From: Frateuria_A sp051900425
GTDB lineage: Bacteria; Pseudomonadota; Gammaproteobacteria; Xanthomonadales; Rhodanobacteraceae
Length of the DNA: 64,000 nucleotides
Direction of reading: 5' to 3'
Assembly (NCBI RefSeq): GCF_051900425.1
Contig: NZ_JBHZGK010000001.1
Coordinates: 248,001-312,000, forward strand
Shown piece after piece: positions 9,229-18,732 of this stretch (the first letter of the stretch is position 1; each line of letters opens with the position of its first letter). Under the pieces are notes generated by a model that saw only the letters and a program-made list of their open reading frames with translations, had not been told where the DNA came from and ran no database searches. The translations under genes were made by a program, and so were the position numbers.

Positions 9229-9396
9229 GTCCGCGCCTTGTCCGTATGGCGAGCCGGCAGCTTAGGGACTCCCTGCTGGCAGGCCATCAGCCATGCGCTG
9301 AGGCCGGCGTAGTCCTTGCGCGCAGTGGAAGGGCGAATCGGCGCGCGAGCGTGCGGGCGACTGCGCGGGACTGGTGCGGGCGCAAGCCCGCAAAGC

Positions 9397-10224
9397 TCAA
9401 CGGCAGCGGTTGATTTGCGCGCGCAGGCTTTCGGCGGCCTCGCGGGCGGCGGTCGCGAAGTCTTCGCCGTTGCCGGCGTAGAGGATGGCGCGCGAGGAGC
9501 TGATCATCAGGCCGGTGCCGTCGGCGGTGCGGCCGTGGCGCAGGACGGCTTCGACGTCGCCGCCCTGGGCGCCGATGCCGGGGACGAGCAACGGCATGTC
9601 GCTGACCAGGGCGCGAACTTGCGCCAGCTGTTCGGGCCAGGTGGCGCCGGTGACCAGGGCGCAGTTGCCGTTGCCGTTCCAGTCACGGGCAATGGTGCGG
9701 GCCAGGTGCTGGTAGAGCGGCAGGCGTTCGCCGCCGGTGCTTTCGACGATCAGGTCCTGCAGGTCGGCGGCGCCGGGGTTGGAGGTGTGGCAGAGCAGGA
9801 TGACGCCCTTGTCGGCGCGTTCCAGGAAGGGCTGGATCGAGTCGCGGCCGAGGTAGGGGTTCAGGGTGACGGCGTCGGCCTGGTAGCGCTCGAAGGCTTC
9901 CGTCGCGTAGTGCCGGGCGGTGGAACCGATGTCGCCGCGCTTGGCGTCGAGGATCACCGGGATGCCGGGGTGCGCGTCGTGGATGTGGGCGATCAGTCGT
10001 TCGAGGGCGTCTTCGGCGCGCAAGGCGGCGAAGTGGGCGATCTGGGGTTTGTAGGCGCAGACGAGGTCGGCGGTAGCATCGACGATGGCGCGGCAGAAGG
10101 CGTAGACCGCGTCGGGCTGGTCGCGCAGGTGGGCAGGGAATTTGGCGGGCTCGGGGTCGAGGCCGACGCAGACGAGGGAGTTATTGCGCTGCCATGACTG
10201 GTGCAGGGACTGCATGAAGTGCAT
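9397..10224 (-). CDS. pyrF: Orotidine 5'-phosphate decarboxylase
   Basis: This 275-residue enzyme converts OMP to UMP, the last step of de novo pyrimidine synthesis. The catalytic charged array is visible as ILDAKRGDIGST (Asp93, Lys95, Asp98), with the phosphate-binding end GIGAQGGD near residue 220 and the N-terminal CVGLDPEP. The length and the LDAKRGD form place it in the longer type 2 subfamily (about 270 residues) rather than the 230-residue E. coli type. The start ATG at 10224 has GAGGAG just upstream. It lies 237 bp after ettA on the same strand, separated by repeat elements, so co-transcription is uncertain. Confidence 0.96.
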   Translation of the reverse strand: MHFMQSLHQSWQRNNSLVCVGLDPEPAKFPAHLRDQPDAVYAFCRAIVDATADLVCAYKPQIAHFAALRAEDALERLIAHIHDAHPGIPVILDAKRGDIGSTARHYATEAFERYQADAVTLNPYLGRDSIQPFLERADKGVILLCHTSNPGAADLQDLIVESTGGERLPLYQHLARTIARDWNGNGNCALVTGATWPEQLAQVRALVSDMPLLVPGIGAQGGDVEAVLRHGRTADGTGLMISSSRAILYAGNGEDFATAAREAAESLRAQINRCR

Positions 10225-10273
10225 GGGAGGCTCCTCGTTGGTGGTGGTGGTGGTGAAGTTCGAGGCCAGCTTG

Positions 10274-10458
10274 GCCCCTCACCTCAATCCTCCCCGGAGG
10301 GGAGAGGAAGCGAAGGAGGCGCTTCGCGCTGCTTTGTCTCGATTGAAGCGGGCCCTCACCCCAACCCTCTCCCCGGAGGGGAGAGGGAGCTGGAGCCACG
10401 GGCCTCCCTTGCCCAACCCTCTCCCCGGCTTTGCCGGGGGAGAGGGAGTAGCAGCGGC
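10274..10458. repeat. Three copies of the CCCTCACCCCAACCCTCTCCCC palindromic repeat
   Basis: The gap between pyrF and ettA is filled by three copies of one element at about 10276-10312, 10350-10391 and 10408-10453. Each has a stem of the form CTCTCCCCGG/CCGGGGAGAG or a variant. The same family occurs at 24046-24080, 24838-24875, 27240-27335 and 54058-54105. It is probably a dispersed non-coding repeat; each hairpin could also act on transcript ends. Confidence 0.75.
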
Positions 10459-10461
10459 GGC

Positions 10462-12120
<1,659 letters not shown>

Positions 12121-12275
12121 GCTTCGGCTCCCTAAGGGCGTCCGCGGGCCGCAAAGGCGGTCCGGCGGCTAAAGGCGGGGAAATGACCGCCAATTATCGC
12201 CGATCGGGCCCCGTCTTGCCATGCGGCGGGCCTTTGCGCCCCGGAGCCTTGGGGTTTTGCCGCGGGGAGCGGGCG

Positions 12276-13199
12276 ATGGAAGCGATCGGCGGCGTACGCG
12301 GTTCGAGGCGTGGCTGGCGCGGGCTGGAACGGTGGGTCGGCCGGCAGGCGGCCCGCCGCGGGCGGCTGGCGACGTTCGCCTACGAGTTCGTCTGCTTCGG
12401 CGTGAAGCAGGCCTCCGCCTGCCTGTTCGGCGGGTTGATGGTGGCACTGCTGCTGGCCTCGTGGCGCTGGTACCCGGCCGAGGCGCCGCTGGCGCGCTAC
12501 GACTTCATCACGCTGATGGCGATCGCCATCCAGCTGGCGCTTCTGGCCACCGTGCTGGAAAGTCCGCGCGAGGCGCGGGTGATCGCGTTGTTCCACGTCG
12601 TCGGCACCCTGATGGAACTGTTCAAGACGGCGGTGGGCTCGTGGACCTATCCGGAGCCGTCGCTGCTGCGCCTGGGCGGCGTGCCGCTCTTCTCCGGCTT
12701 CATGTACGCCTCGGTCGGCAGCTACATCGCGCGGGCCTGGCGGCTGTTCGACTTCCGCTTCAGCGCGCACCCGCGCTTCGCGCCCGCCGTGGCACTGGCG
12801 CTGGGCATCTACGCCAACTTCTTCACCCACCACTACCTGCCGGACGCCCGGCCGCTGCTTTTCGTGGCGCTGGCCTGGCTGTTCCGGCGCACCTGGATCC
12901 ACTACCGCATCCGCCGCGTGCACCGGTGCATGCCGCTGCTGCTCGGTTTCGTGCTGGTGGCGTTGTTCATCTGGCTGGCGGAGAACGTGGGTACCTTCAG
13001 CCGCGCCTGGCTTTATCCGGCGCAGCGGCACGGCTGGTCGATGGTGCCGCTGTCCAAGCTCGGCTCATGGCTGCTGCTGATGGTGATCAGCTACGTGATG
13101 GTCTGGGCGCTGCACCGGGGCGGCGCCGATGGTGGCCGCAAGCCCCCGGCGGGGCTACACTTTCCGGCTTGCACCCATCCCCACCCGCCGAGGCGACGC
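12276..13199 (+). CDS. DUF817 integral membrane protein, no stop codon before glyA
   Basis: The 308 codons before the glyA start encode a DUF817-type polytopic membrane protein. A Trp/Arg-rich N-terminus precedes about seven or eight hydrophobic segments, with family-like stretches LMELFKTAVGSWTYPEPS, GFMYASVGSYIARAW and IYANFFTHHYLPDARP. The ATG at 12276 has CGGGGAGC about 7 bases upstream. The frame has no stop: it continues through GRKPPAGLHFPACTHPH directly into the glyA ATG in the same phase and ends only at 14453. Either a 725-residue fusion is made, or the stop was lost by mutation or sequence error. The function of DUF817 is unknown. Confidence 0.82.
13154..13199 (+). promoter_or_regulatory. 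Possible glyA promoter and leader inside the DUF817 frame
   Basis: GCTACACTTTCCGG at about 13155 contains a TACACT box like a -10 element, about 40 bases before the glyA ATG. A similar GCTACACTTTCGCC stands before the TonB-like gene at 4276. A weak GAGGCGACGC precedes the ATG. This suggests that glyA has its own promoter even though the upstream reading frame is continuous with it. Confidence 0.4.
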
Positions 13200-14453
13200 A
13201 TGTTCCCGACCGATTGCACGATCGAAGGTTTCGACCCTGAGCTGGCCCGCGCCATCGCCGACGAAGCGCGCCGCCAGGAAGACCACGTCGAGCTGATCGC
13301 CTCGGAGAACTACGCCAGCCCGCGCGTGATGGAAGCGCAGGGCTCGGTGCTGACCAACAAGTACGCCGAGGGCTACCCGGGCAAGCGCTATTACGGCGGT
13401 TGCGAGTACGTGGACGTGGCCGAGCGCCTGGCGATCGACCGCGTCAAGCAGCTGTTCGGCGCCACCTACGCCAACGTGCAGCCGCATTCGGGCTCGCAGG
13501 CCAACCAGGCGGTGTACCTGGCGCTGCTGCAGCCGGGCGACACCATTCTCGGCATGAGCCTGGCCCACGGCGGCCATCTCACCCACGGCGCCAAGGTCAA
13601 CATCTCGGGCAAGCTGTTCAACGCGGTGCAGTACGGCGTGAACGAGGCCGGCCTGATCGACTACGACGAGGTCCAGCGCCTGGCCAGCGAGCACAAGCCG
13701 AAGATGCTCGTCGGTGGCTTCTCCGCCTACTCGCAGGTGGTCGACTGGAAGCGCATGCGCGAGATCGCCGATTCGGTCGGCGCGATCTTCTTCGTCGACA
13801 TGGCGCACGTGGCCGGCCTGGTCGCCGCCGGCGTGTACCCCAGCCCGCTGCCGCACGCGCACGTGGTCACCTCGACCACCCACAAGACCCTGCGCGGTCC
13901 GCGTGGCGGCATCATCGTCGCGAAGGACGCAGGGGAGGAGATCGAGAAGAAACTGCAGTCGATCGTCTTCCCGGGCATCCAGGGCGGCCCGCTGATGCAC
14001 GTGATCGCGGCCAAGGCAGTCGCCTTCAAGGAGGCGCTGGAACCGGACTTCAAGGCCTACCAGCAGCAGGTCGTCAAGAACGCCCAGGCGATGGCCAGGA
14101 CCATCATCCAGCGCGGCTACAAGATCGTCTCCGGCGGCACCGAGAACCACCTGATGCTGGTCGACATGATCGGCAAGGGCGTCACCGGCAAGGACGCCGA
14201 AGCGGCGCTGGGCAAGGCGCACATCACGGTCAACAAGAACGCCGTGCCGAACGACCCGCAGAAGCCTTTCGTCACCTCGGGCCTGCGCGTGGGCACCCCG
14301 GCCGTCACCACCCGCGGGTACAAGGAAGCCGACTGCATCGATCTGGCCAACTGGCTGTGCGACGTGCTGGATGCCCCGGCCGACGAGGCCGTGATCGCCA
14401 AGGTTCGGGGACAGGTCGAAGCGCAGTGCAAGAAATTCCCGGTGTATGCCTGA
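13200..14453 (+). CDS. glyA: Serine hydroxymethyltransferase
   Basis: A PLP enzyme that interconverts serine and glycine with tetrahydrofolate, feeding one-carbon metabolism. From the ATG at 13200 the protein has exactly 417 residues, the E. coli GlyA length. The PLP lysine is Lys229 in STTHKTLRGPRGG. Other family blocks are ELIASENYAS, NKYAEGYPGKRYYGG, VQPHSGSQAN and the Asp/His pair FFVDMAHVAG. The upstream DUF817 frame runs into it in phase (see that entry), which makes the start unusual, but the canonical length strongly supports this ATG. nrdR follows after 101 bp. Confidence 0.97.
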   Translation: MFPTDCTIEGFDPELARAIADEARRQEDHVELIASENYASPRVMEAQGSVLTNKYAEGYPGKRYYGGCEYVDVAERLAIDRVKQLFGATYANVQPHSGSQANQAVYLALLQPGDTILGMSLAHGGHLTHGAKVNISGKLFNAVQYGVNEAGLIDYDEVQRLASEHKPKMLVGGFSAYSQVVDWKRMREIADSVGAIFFVDMAHVAGLVAAGVYPSPLPHAHVVTSTTHKTLRGPRGGIIVAKDAGEEIEKKLQSIVFPGIQGGPLMHVIAAKAVAFKEALEPDFKAYQQQVVKNAQAMARTIIQRGYKIVSGGTENHLMLVDMIGKGVTGKDAEAALGKAHITVNKNAVPNDPQKPFVTSGLRVGTPAVTTRGYKEADCIDLANWLCDVLDAPADEAVIAKVRGQVEAQCKKFPVYA

Positions 14454-14460
14454 AGGGCCG

Positions 14461-14550
14461 CGAATGGAGAATGGTCAATCGCCAATCGTAGAGGCGGTTT
14501 CCTCGGGCTCTGGCTCTTTACCATTGTCTGTTTCCCACTGACGATTCCGA
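14461..14550. repeat. Imperfect palindromic intergenic repeat
   Basis: GAATGGAGAATGGTCAATCG and, about 45 bases later, its partly reversed counterpart (TTTACCATTGTCTGTTTCCC, then ACGATTCC) form an imperfect palindrome between glyA and nrdR. Runs of this GGGAAT/GGTGAATGGTGAATCG type are frequent in xanthomonad intergenic DNA. Confidence 0.45.
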
Positions 14551-14554
14551 CCTG

Positions 14555-15067
14555 ATGCATTGCCCCTTCTGCCAGCACGAAGACACCCGCGTGATCGACT
14601 CGCGGCTGACCGAGGACGGCGCCACCGTGCGCCGTCGTCGCGAGTGCCCGCAATGCGGCGAGCGCTTCAACACGTTCGAAACGGCGGAGTTGAAGCTGCC
14701 AGCGATCGTCAAGAGCGGCGAGCGGCGCGAGGCGTTCGACGAGCGCAAGCTGCGCACCAGTTTCGAGCGCGCGCTGCAGAAGCGTCCGGTGGCCAGCCAT
14801 GACGTGGACAACGCGGTGCGCGAGATCATCAACGACCTGCGCCGCAGCGGCGAGCGCGAGGTGCCTTCGCGCCAGGTCGGCGAACTGGTGATGCGCGAGC
14901 TGAAGAAGCTCGACCAGGTCGCCTACGTGCGCTTTGCGTCGGTCTATCGCAAGTTCGAGGACGTGCAGGCGTTCCGCGAGGAAATCGAGAAGCTCGAGCG
15001 CGATCTGCCCGGTCTCGATGGCCTGCAACTGCCGCTGCTCGGCAGCGGCAAGCGGCCCGCCAAATAG
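14555..15067 (+). CDS. nrdR: Transcriptional repressor NrdR
   Basis: A 170-residue regulator of ribonucleotide reductase genes. The N-terminal zinc ribbon has two CxxC knuckles (MHCPFCQHEDTRVIDSR and CPQCGERFNTFE). The ATP-cone domain follows from about residue 49 (PAIVKSGERREAFDERKL) to about 139. It senses ATP/dATP and binds NrdR boxes upstream of nrd operons. The usual length is 150-170 residues. The ATG at 14555 immediately precedes the zinc ribbon. It lies directly upstream of ribD, the conserved order in many gammaproteobacteria; a palindromic repeat separates the two genes. Confidence 0.97.
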   Translation: MHCPFCQHEDTRVIDSRLTEDGATVRRRRECPQCGERFNTFETAELKLPAIVKSGERREAFDERKLRTSFERALQKRPVASHDVDNAVREIINDLRRSGEREVPSRQVGELVMRELKKLDQVAYVRFASVYRKFEDVQAFREEIEKLERDLPGLDGLQLPLLGSGKRPAK

Positions 15068-15079
15068 CCGCGGACCGAA

Positions 15080-15142
15080 GTAGGGTGGGCTTCAGCCCGC
15101 CGGCTCTGATGCGGAGGAAGCGGTGGCTGAAGCCCACCCTAC
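15080..15142. repeat. Palindromic repeat GTAGGGTGGGCTTCAGCCC
   Basis: A long hairpin between nrdR and ribD. The arm GTAGGGTGGGCTTCAGCC is answered by GGCTGAAGCCCACCCTAC about 25 bases later, a near-perfect 18-bp stem. A relative starts at 20696. It may act as a transcript-end hairpin for nrdR. Confidence 0.8.
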
Positions 15143-15154
15143 GATAGTGGCGCC

Positions 15155-16339
15155 ATGACCGAAGCGTTCTCCAGCATCGACCACCTGCACATGGCGCATG
15201 CGTTGCGCCTGGCCGAGCGCGGCCTTTATACGACCCAACCCAACCCGCGCGTGGGCTGCGTGATCGCGCACGGCGAGCGCGTGGTCGGCGCCGGCTGGCA
15301 CCAGCGGGCGGGCGAGCCACATGCGGAGGTGTTCGCCTTGCGCGAAGCGGGCACTGCCGCGCGGGGCGCCACGGCCTATGTGACGCTGGAGCCCTGCGCG
15401 CACTTCGGTCGTACCCCGCCGTGTGCCGACGCGCTGGTAGCCGCGGGCGTGGCGCGGGTGGTGGTGGCGGCGGAAGACCCGTTTCCCGCGGTTCGCGGGC
15501 GAGGGCTGGAGAAGCTGCGCGCGGCAGGCATCACGGTGGCATCAGGGCTGCTGCGCGAGCAGGCGCGCGAACTCAACGTCGGGTTCTTCAGCCGGATCGA
15601 GCGCGGCCGGCCGTGGGTCCGGGTGAAACTGGCGATGAGCCTGGACGGCCGCACCGCGCTGGCCGGCGGCGAGTCGAAATGGATCACCGGGGCGGCCGCG
15701 CGGGCGGACGTGCAGCGCTGGCGCGCACGGAGTTCGGCGATCCTGACCGGCAGCGGCACCGTGCTGGCCGACAACCCGCGCCTCACCGTGCGTTTGCAGG
15801 AAGGCGCGGACCGCCCCCGGTTTTCCGCGCGGATGGCCGGGGCAGGGGACAACTCCCTCTCCGCCGACCCCGCCGGGGGAGAGGCGGCGGCCTTTTCCCC
15901 GGCAGCACCACTGCGCGTGATCCTCGACCGCCAGCTCCGCACGCCCGCCGGCAGCCACGTGCTCGATGCGCAGGCGCCAACCCTGCTCATGCATGCGGCC
16001 AACGCGCCGGTGCCACCGCACCTCGCGGGCGCCGATCGCATAGCGCTGCCGGAAGGACCAGGCGGCCTGGACCTGCATCTCGCACTCGCCGAGCTCGCCC
16101 GCCGCGACATCAACGAGCTGCACGTCGAAGCCGGCCCCACGTTGTGTGGGGCGCTGCTGGCGGCCGGCCTGGCCGACGAACTGCTGCTCTATATCGCGCC
16201 CGTGTTGCTCGGCGACACGGCACGCCCCCTGCTGGCCCTGCCGCCGCTGGCGCGGATGGAGGAGCGTTGGCGCCTGCGCACGCTGGACCGGCGCATGGTG
16301 GGTGAAGACATCCGCCTGCAGCTGCGAGCGGAGGTGTAG
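15155..16339 (+). CDS. ribD: Bifunctional pyrimidine deaminase/reductase RibD
   Basis: A 394-residue two-domain enzyme for the second and third steps of riboflavin synthesis: deamination of the 2,5-diaminopyrimidine, then NADPH reduction of the ribosyl chain. The deaminase zinc site is HAE (His56, Glu58) with PCAHFGRTPPC (Cys81, Cys90). The reductase domain from about 150 has KLAMSLDGRTAL and SKWITG, and ends with LHVEAGPTLCGALL. An insertion of about 30 residues near 215-250 (RMAGAGDNSLSADPAGG) is low complexity and resembles translated repeat DNA. The stop codon TAG lies inside a palindromic repeat. Unlike ribE and ribBA, ribD sits upstream of the riboswitch. Confidence 0.95.
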   Translation: MTEAFSSIDHLHMAHALRLAERGLYTTQPNPRVGCVIAHGERVVGAGWHQRAGEPHAEVFALREAGTAARGATAYVTLEPCAHFGRTPPCADALVAAGVARVVVAAEDPFPAVRGRGLEKLRAAGITVASGLLREQARELNVGFFSRIERGRPWVRVKLAMSLDGRTALAGGESKWITGAAARADVQRWRARSSAILTGSGTVLADNPRLTVRLQEGADRPRFSARMAGAGDNSLSADPAGGEAAAFSPAAPLRVILDRQLRTPAGSHVLDAQAPTLLMHAANAPVPPHLAGADRIALPEGPGGLDLHLALAELARRDINELHVEAGPTLCGALLAAGLADELLLYIAPVLLGDTARPLLALPPLARMEERWRLRTLDRRMVGEDIRLQLRAEV

Positions 16340-16408
16340 GAGCGCACCCTGTGCGCGACCACCATGCGGCGCCGAACCGCGCGTTCGCGCGCAGGGTGCG
16401 CTCCTACA
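16335..16408. repeat. TGTAGGAGCGCACC palindromic repeat, copy 1
   Basis: TGTAGGAGCGCACCCTGTGCGCGA is answered by TTCGCGCGCAGGGTGCGCTCCTACA, leaving a loop of about 27 bases. It overlaps the ribD stop codon: the TAG of TGTAGG is the stop. Relatives are at 18575, 19649, 22911, 56960 and 60469. It is a REP-like dispersed element. Confidence 0.85.
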
Positions 16409-16460
16409 GGGATCGGGGCGCCGGTGGTAGACTTCGGCGGCCGGCTTCGCCGGCACACGC

Positions 16461-16600
16461 GTCTTCAGGGCGGGGCGAAATTCCCCACCGGCGGTAGGTT
16501 TCGCAAGAAACGAGCCCGCGAGCGCTTCCGCCTCGGCGGAAGGTCAGCAGATCCGGTCGAACACCGGAGCCGACGGTCACAGTCCGGATGAAAGAAGACG
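16461..16600 (+). promoter_or_regulatory. FMN riboswitch (RFN element)
   Basis: The RFN element is recognisable almost base for base. It starts TCTTCAGGGCGGGGCGAAAT, continues through TTCCCCACCGGCGGTAG, GAGCCCGCGAGCGC, GGTCAGCAGATCCGGT and CCGGAGCCGACGGTCACAGT, and closes with CCGGATGAAAGAAGA. These are the conserved junction segments of the six-stem FMN aptamer. It lies 127 bp before ribE, so FMN should repress ribE and the genes read with it (ribBA, possibly ribH), by termination or by hiding the ribosome site. ribD, upstream, escapes this control unless it shares the transcript. Confidence 0.96.
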
Positions 16601-16726
16601 GTCGCGCGCATGGCTGCCAAGGCCGTGCGTGGGCCTCATGCCTTGGGGCGTTCTCGCTCGACGTCACGGAGAACGTTTCATGTCCCCATCCTTCTGTTTC
16701 GCCGCCTCCGTCCAGCAGGTGCGCTG

Positions 16727-17368
16727 ATGTTCACCGGCATCATCCAGACCGTCGGCCGTATCGCGCGGCTCGAACCGCGCGGCGGGGATGTGCGCCTGCA
16801 CGTCGATACCGCCGATCTCGACCTGGCCGACGTCCAGCCGGGCGATTCGATCGCCGTGTCGGGCGTGTGCCTGACGGCGATTTCGCTCGGCGAGCACGGC
16901 TTTGCGGCCGACGTGTCCAACGAAACCCTCTCGCTCACCACCCTGGGCCAGCTCAAGGCCGGCGATCCGGTCAACCTGGAAAAGGCGCTGCGGCTGGCCG
17001 ACCGGCTGGGCGGACACCTGGTGTCCGGCCATGTCGACGGCGTGGGCAAGGTGGTCTCGATCGCGCCCGACGCGCGCTCGCAGCGCTGGACCTTCGAGGT
17101 GCCGTCGCAGCTGGCGCGCTACATCGCCGCCAAGGGCTCGATCTGCATCGACGGCACCAGTCTGACCGTCAACGAGGTGGCCGGCACGCGCTTCGGCGTG
17201 AACCTGATCCCGCACACCGTCGCACACACGGCTTTCCACGCCAGGCGCGCGGGCGACGCGGTGAACATCGAGGTGGACGTGATCGCCCGCTACGTCGAGC
17301 GGCTGATCGGCAGCGGCCAGGCGCCGCGGCTGGACGAGGCGTTCCTCAAACAGCACGGCTTCGCCTGA
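16727..17368 (+). CDS. ribE: Riboflavin synthase, alpha subunit
   Basis: This enzyme dismutates two 6,7-dimethyl-8-ribityllumazine molecules into riboflavin and a pyrimidinedione. From the ATG at 16727 (CAGGTG upstream) it is 213 residues and begins with the diagnostic MFTGIIQTVGRI. Two tandem lumazine-binding repeats are visible: SGVCLTAISL with SLTTLGQLKAGDPVNLE in the first, and DGTSLTVNEV with GDAVNIEVDVIARY in the second. The open frame upstream overlaps the riboswitch and is not used. It is the first gene under the FMN riboswitch; ribBA follows after 92 bp. Confidence 0.96.
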   Translation: MFTGIIQTVGRIARLEPRGGDVRLHVDTADLDLADVQPGDSIAVSGVCLTAISLGEHGFAADVSNETLSLTTLGQLKAGDPVNLEKALRLADRLGGHLVSGHVDGVGKVVSIAPDARSQRWTFEVPSQLARYIAAKGSICIDGTSLTVNEVAGTRFGVNLIPHTVAHTAFHARRAGDAVNIEVDVIARYVERLIGSGQAPRLDEAFLKQHGFA

Positions 17369-17460
17369 CTGCAAGCCGCTCTCCCGGCGAGGGGCGGTGG
17401 GGTGCGCGCCCGGCGTGCGCCCACCGGGCCTCTCATCCGCAAAGCAACCGGATCCCACGC

Positions 17461-18552
17461 ATGCCCTTCAACACCATCCCCGAAATCCTCGAAGACCTCC
17501 GCGCCGGCCGCATGGTCGTGATCCTCGACGACGAGGACCGCGAGAACGAGGGCGACATCGTCATGGCCGCGCAGATGGTGCGGCCGGAGGACGTCAACTT
17601 CATGGTCCGCGAGGCGCGCGGCCTGCTGTGCCTGACGCTCACCGAGCAGCGCACGCGCCAGCTCGGCCTGCGCCCCATGGTCAGCGACAACACCTCGCCG
17701 TACCACACCAACTTCACCGTCTCGATCGAGGCGGCCGAGGGTGTCACCACCGGCATCTCGGCGCACGACCGCGCGCGGACCATCCAGGTGGCGGTCAAGT
17801 CCGACGCGAAGCCGCAGGACCTCTCGCAGCCAGGCCACATCTTCCCGCTCACCGCGCAGCCCGGCGGCGTGCTCACCCGCGCCGGCCATACCGAGGCCGG
17901 CTGCGATCTGGCGGCACTGGCCGGGCTGGAACCGGCGGCGGTGCTGATCGAGATCCTGCACGAGGATGGCTCGATGGCGCGCCGCCCCGAGCTGGAAGTC
18001 TTTGCCGCCAGACACGGATTGAAGATCGGCACGATCGCCGACCTGATCCGCTACCGGCTCGAAACCGAGAAGACGATCCAGCGCGTGCACGAGGAAGAGG
18101 TGCAGACCGAGTTCGGCCCGTTCCGGCTGGTCGCCTGGCGCGATGCCATCCGCCACGGGCTGCATTACGCACTGGTGCGCGGCACGGTCGACGACGGCGC
18201 GCCGGTACTGACTCGCGTGCACGTGCGCAACACGCTTTCGGACGTACTCCACCTGACCCGCGACGACCTCGGACTCACTGTCACCGCCGCGCTCCGTCGC
18301 ATTGCCGACGAAAGCCGCGGCGTGCTGCTGGTGCTCTCGGGCGAAGACACCGCCGAGGCGCTGCTGGCGCGGCTCAAGCGCCAGCCGGTCGCGCTGGCGC
18401 CGGAGGATGCCCAGCAGCAGGAATGGCGCCAGCTCGGGCTGGGCGCACAGATCCTCACCGACCTGGGCGTGCACAAGCTGTGCGTGATGGGTACGCCGCG
18501 CAAGCTCGTGGGCCTGGCCGGGTTCGATCTGGAAGTGGTGGAGTACGTTTGA
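17461..18552 (+). CDS. ribBA: 3,4-dihydroxy-2-butanone-4-phosphate synthase with degenerate GTP cyclohydrolase II domain
   Basis: A 363-residue two-domain protein. The N-terminal DHBP synthase (about residues 1-200) has the acidic site DDEDRENEGD at 23-32, MVRPEDVNFM, and TRAGHTEAGCDLA, so synthesis of the four-carbon riboflavin precursor from ribulose-5-phosphate is well supported. The C-terminal part (about 205-363) has the GTP cyclohydrolase II fold pattern, including GVHKLCVMGTPRKLVGL near the end. It lacks the zinc motif C-x2-G-x8-C-x-C; the matching region reads VHVRNTLSDVLHL. It probably cannot open GTP, so a separate ribA should exist elsewhere in the genome. Such RibBA-like fusions are known in gammaproteobacteria. 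Confidence 0.92.
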   Translation: MPFNTIPEILEDLRAGRMVVILDDEDRENEGDIVMAAQMVRPEDVNFMVREARGLLCLTLTEQRTRQLGLRPMVSDNTSPYHTNFTVSIEAAEGVTTGISAHDRARTIQVAVKSDAKPQDLSQPGHIFPLTAQPGGVLTRAGHTEAGCDLAALAGLEPAAVLIEILHEDGSMARRPELEVFAARHGLKIGTIADLIRYRLETEKTIQRVHEEEVQTEFGPFRLVAWRDAIRHGLHYALVRGTVDDGAPVLTRVHVRNTLSDVLHLTRDDLGLTVTAALRRIADESRGVLLVLSGEDTAEALLARLKRQPVALAPEDAQQQEWRQLGLGAQILTDLGVHKLCVMGTPRKLVGLAGFDLEVVEYV

Positions 18553-18574
18553 TGGCGTCGCCGGCGGCTCACGC

Positions 18575-18632
18575 TGTAGGAGGGCACCTGTGCGCGACCG
18601 GGAAGGTGGTCGCGCCCAGGGTGCGCTCCTGC
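18575..18632. repeat. TGTAGGAGCGCACC palindromic repeat, copy 2
   Basis: TGTAGGAGGGCACCTGTGCGCGACC is answered by GGTCGCGCCCAGGGTGCGCTCCTG. It is less perfect than the other copies and lies between ribBA and ldcA. Confidence 0.75.
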
Positions 18633-18732
18633 CCGGGCAGGTCGTCGGCAGAGGCAAGGCCTCCATCGAAGGCGATCGGCAACCCGTTCGCAGCTGTCTT
18701 AGGATGACCCGCAACCCACCGCCATCAAGCCC

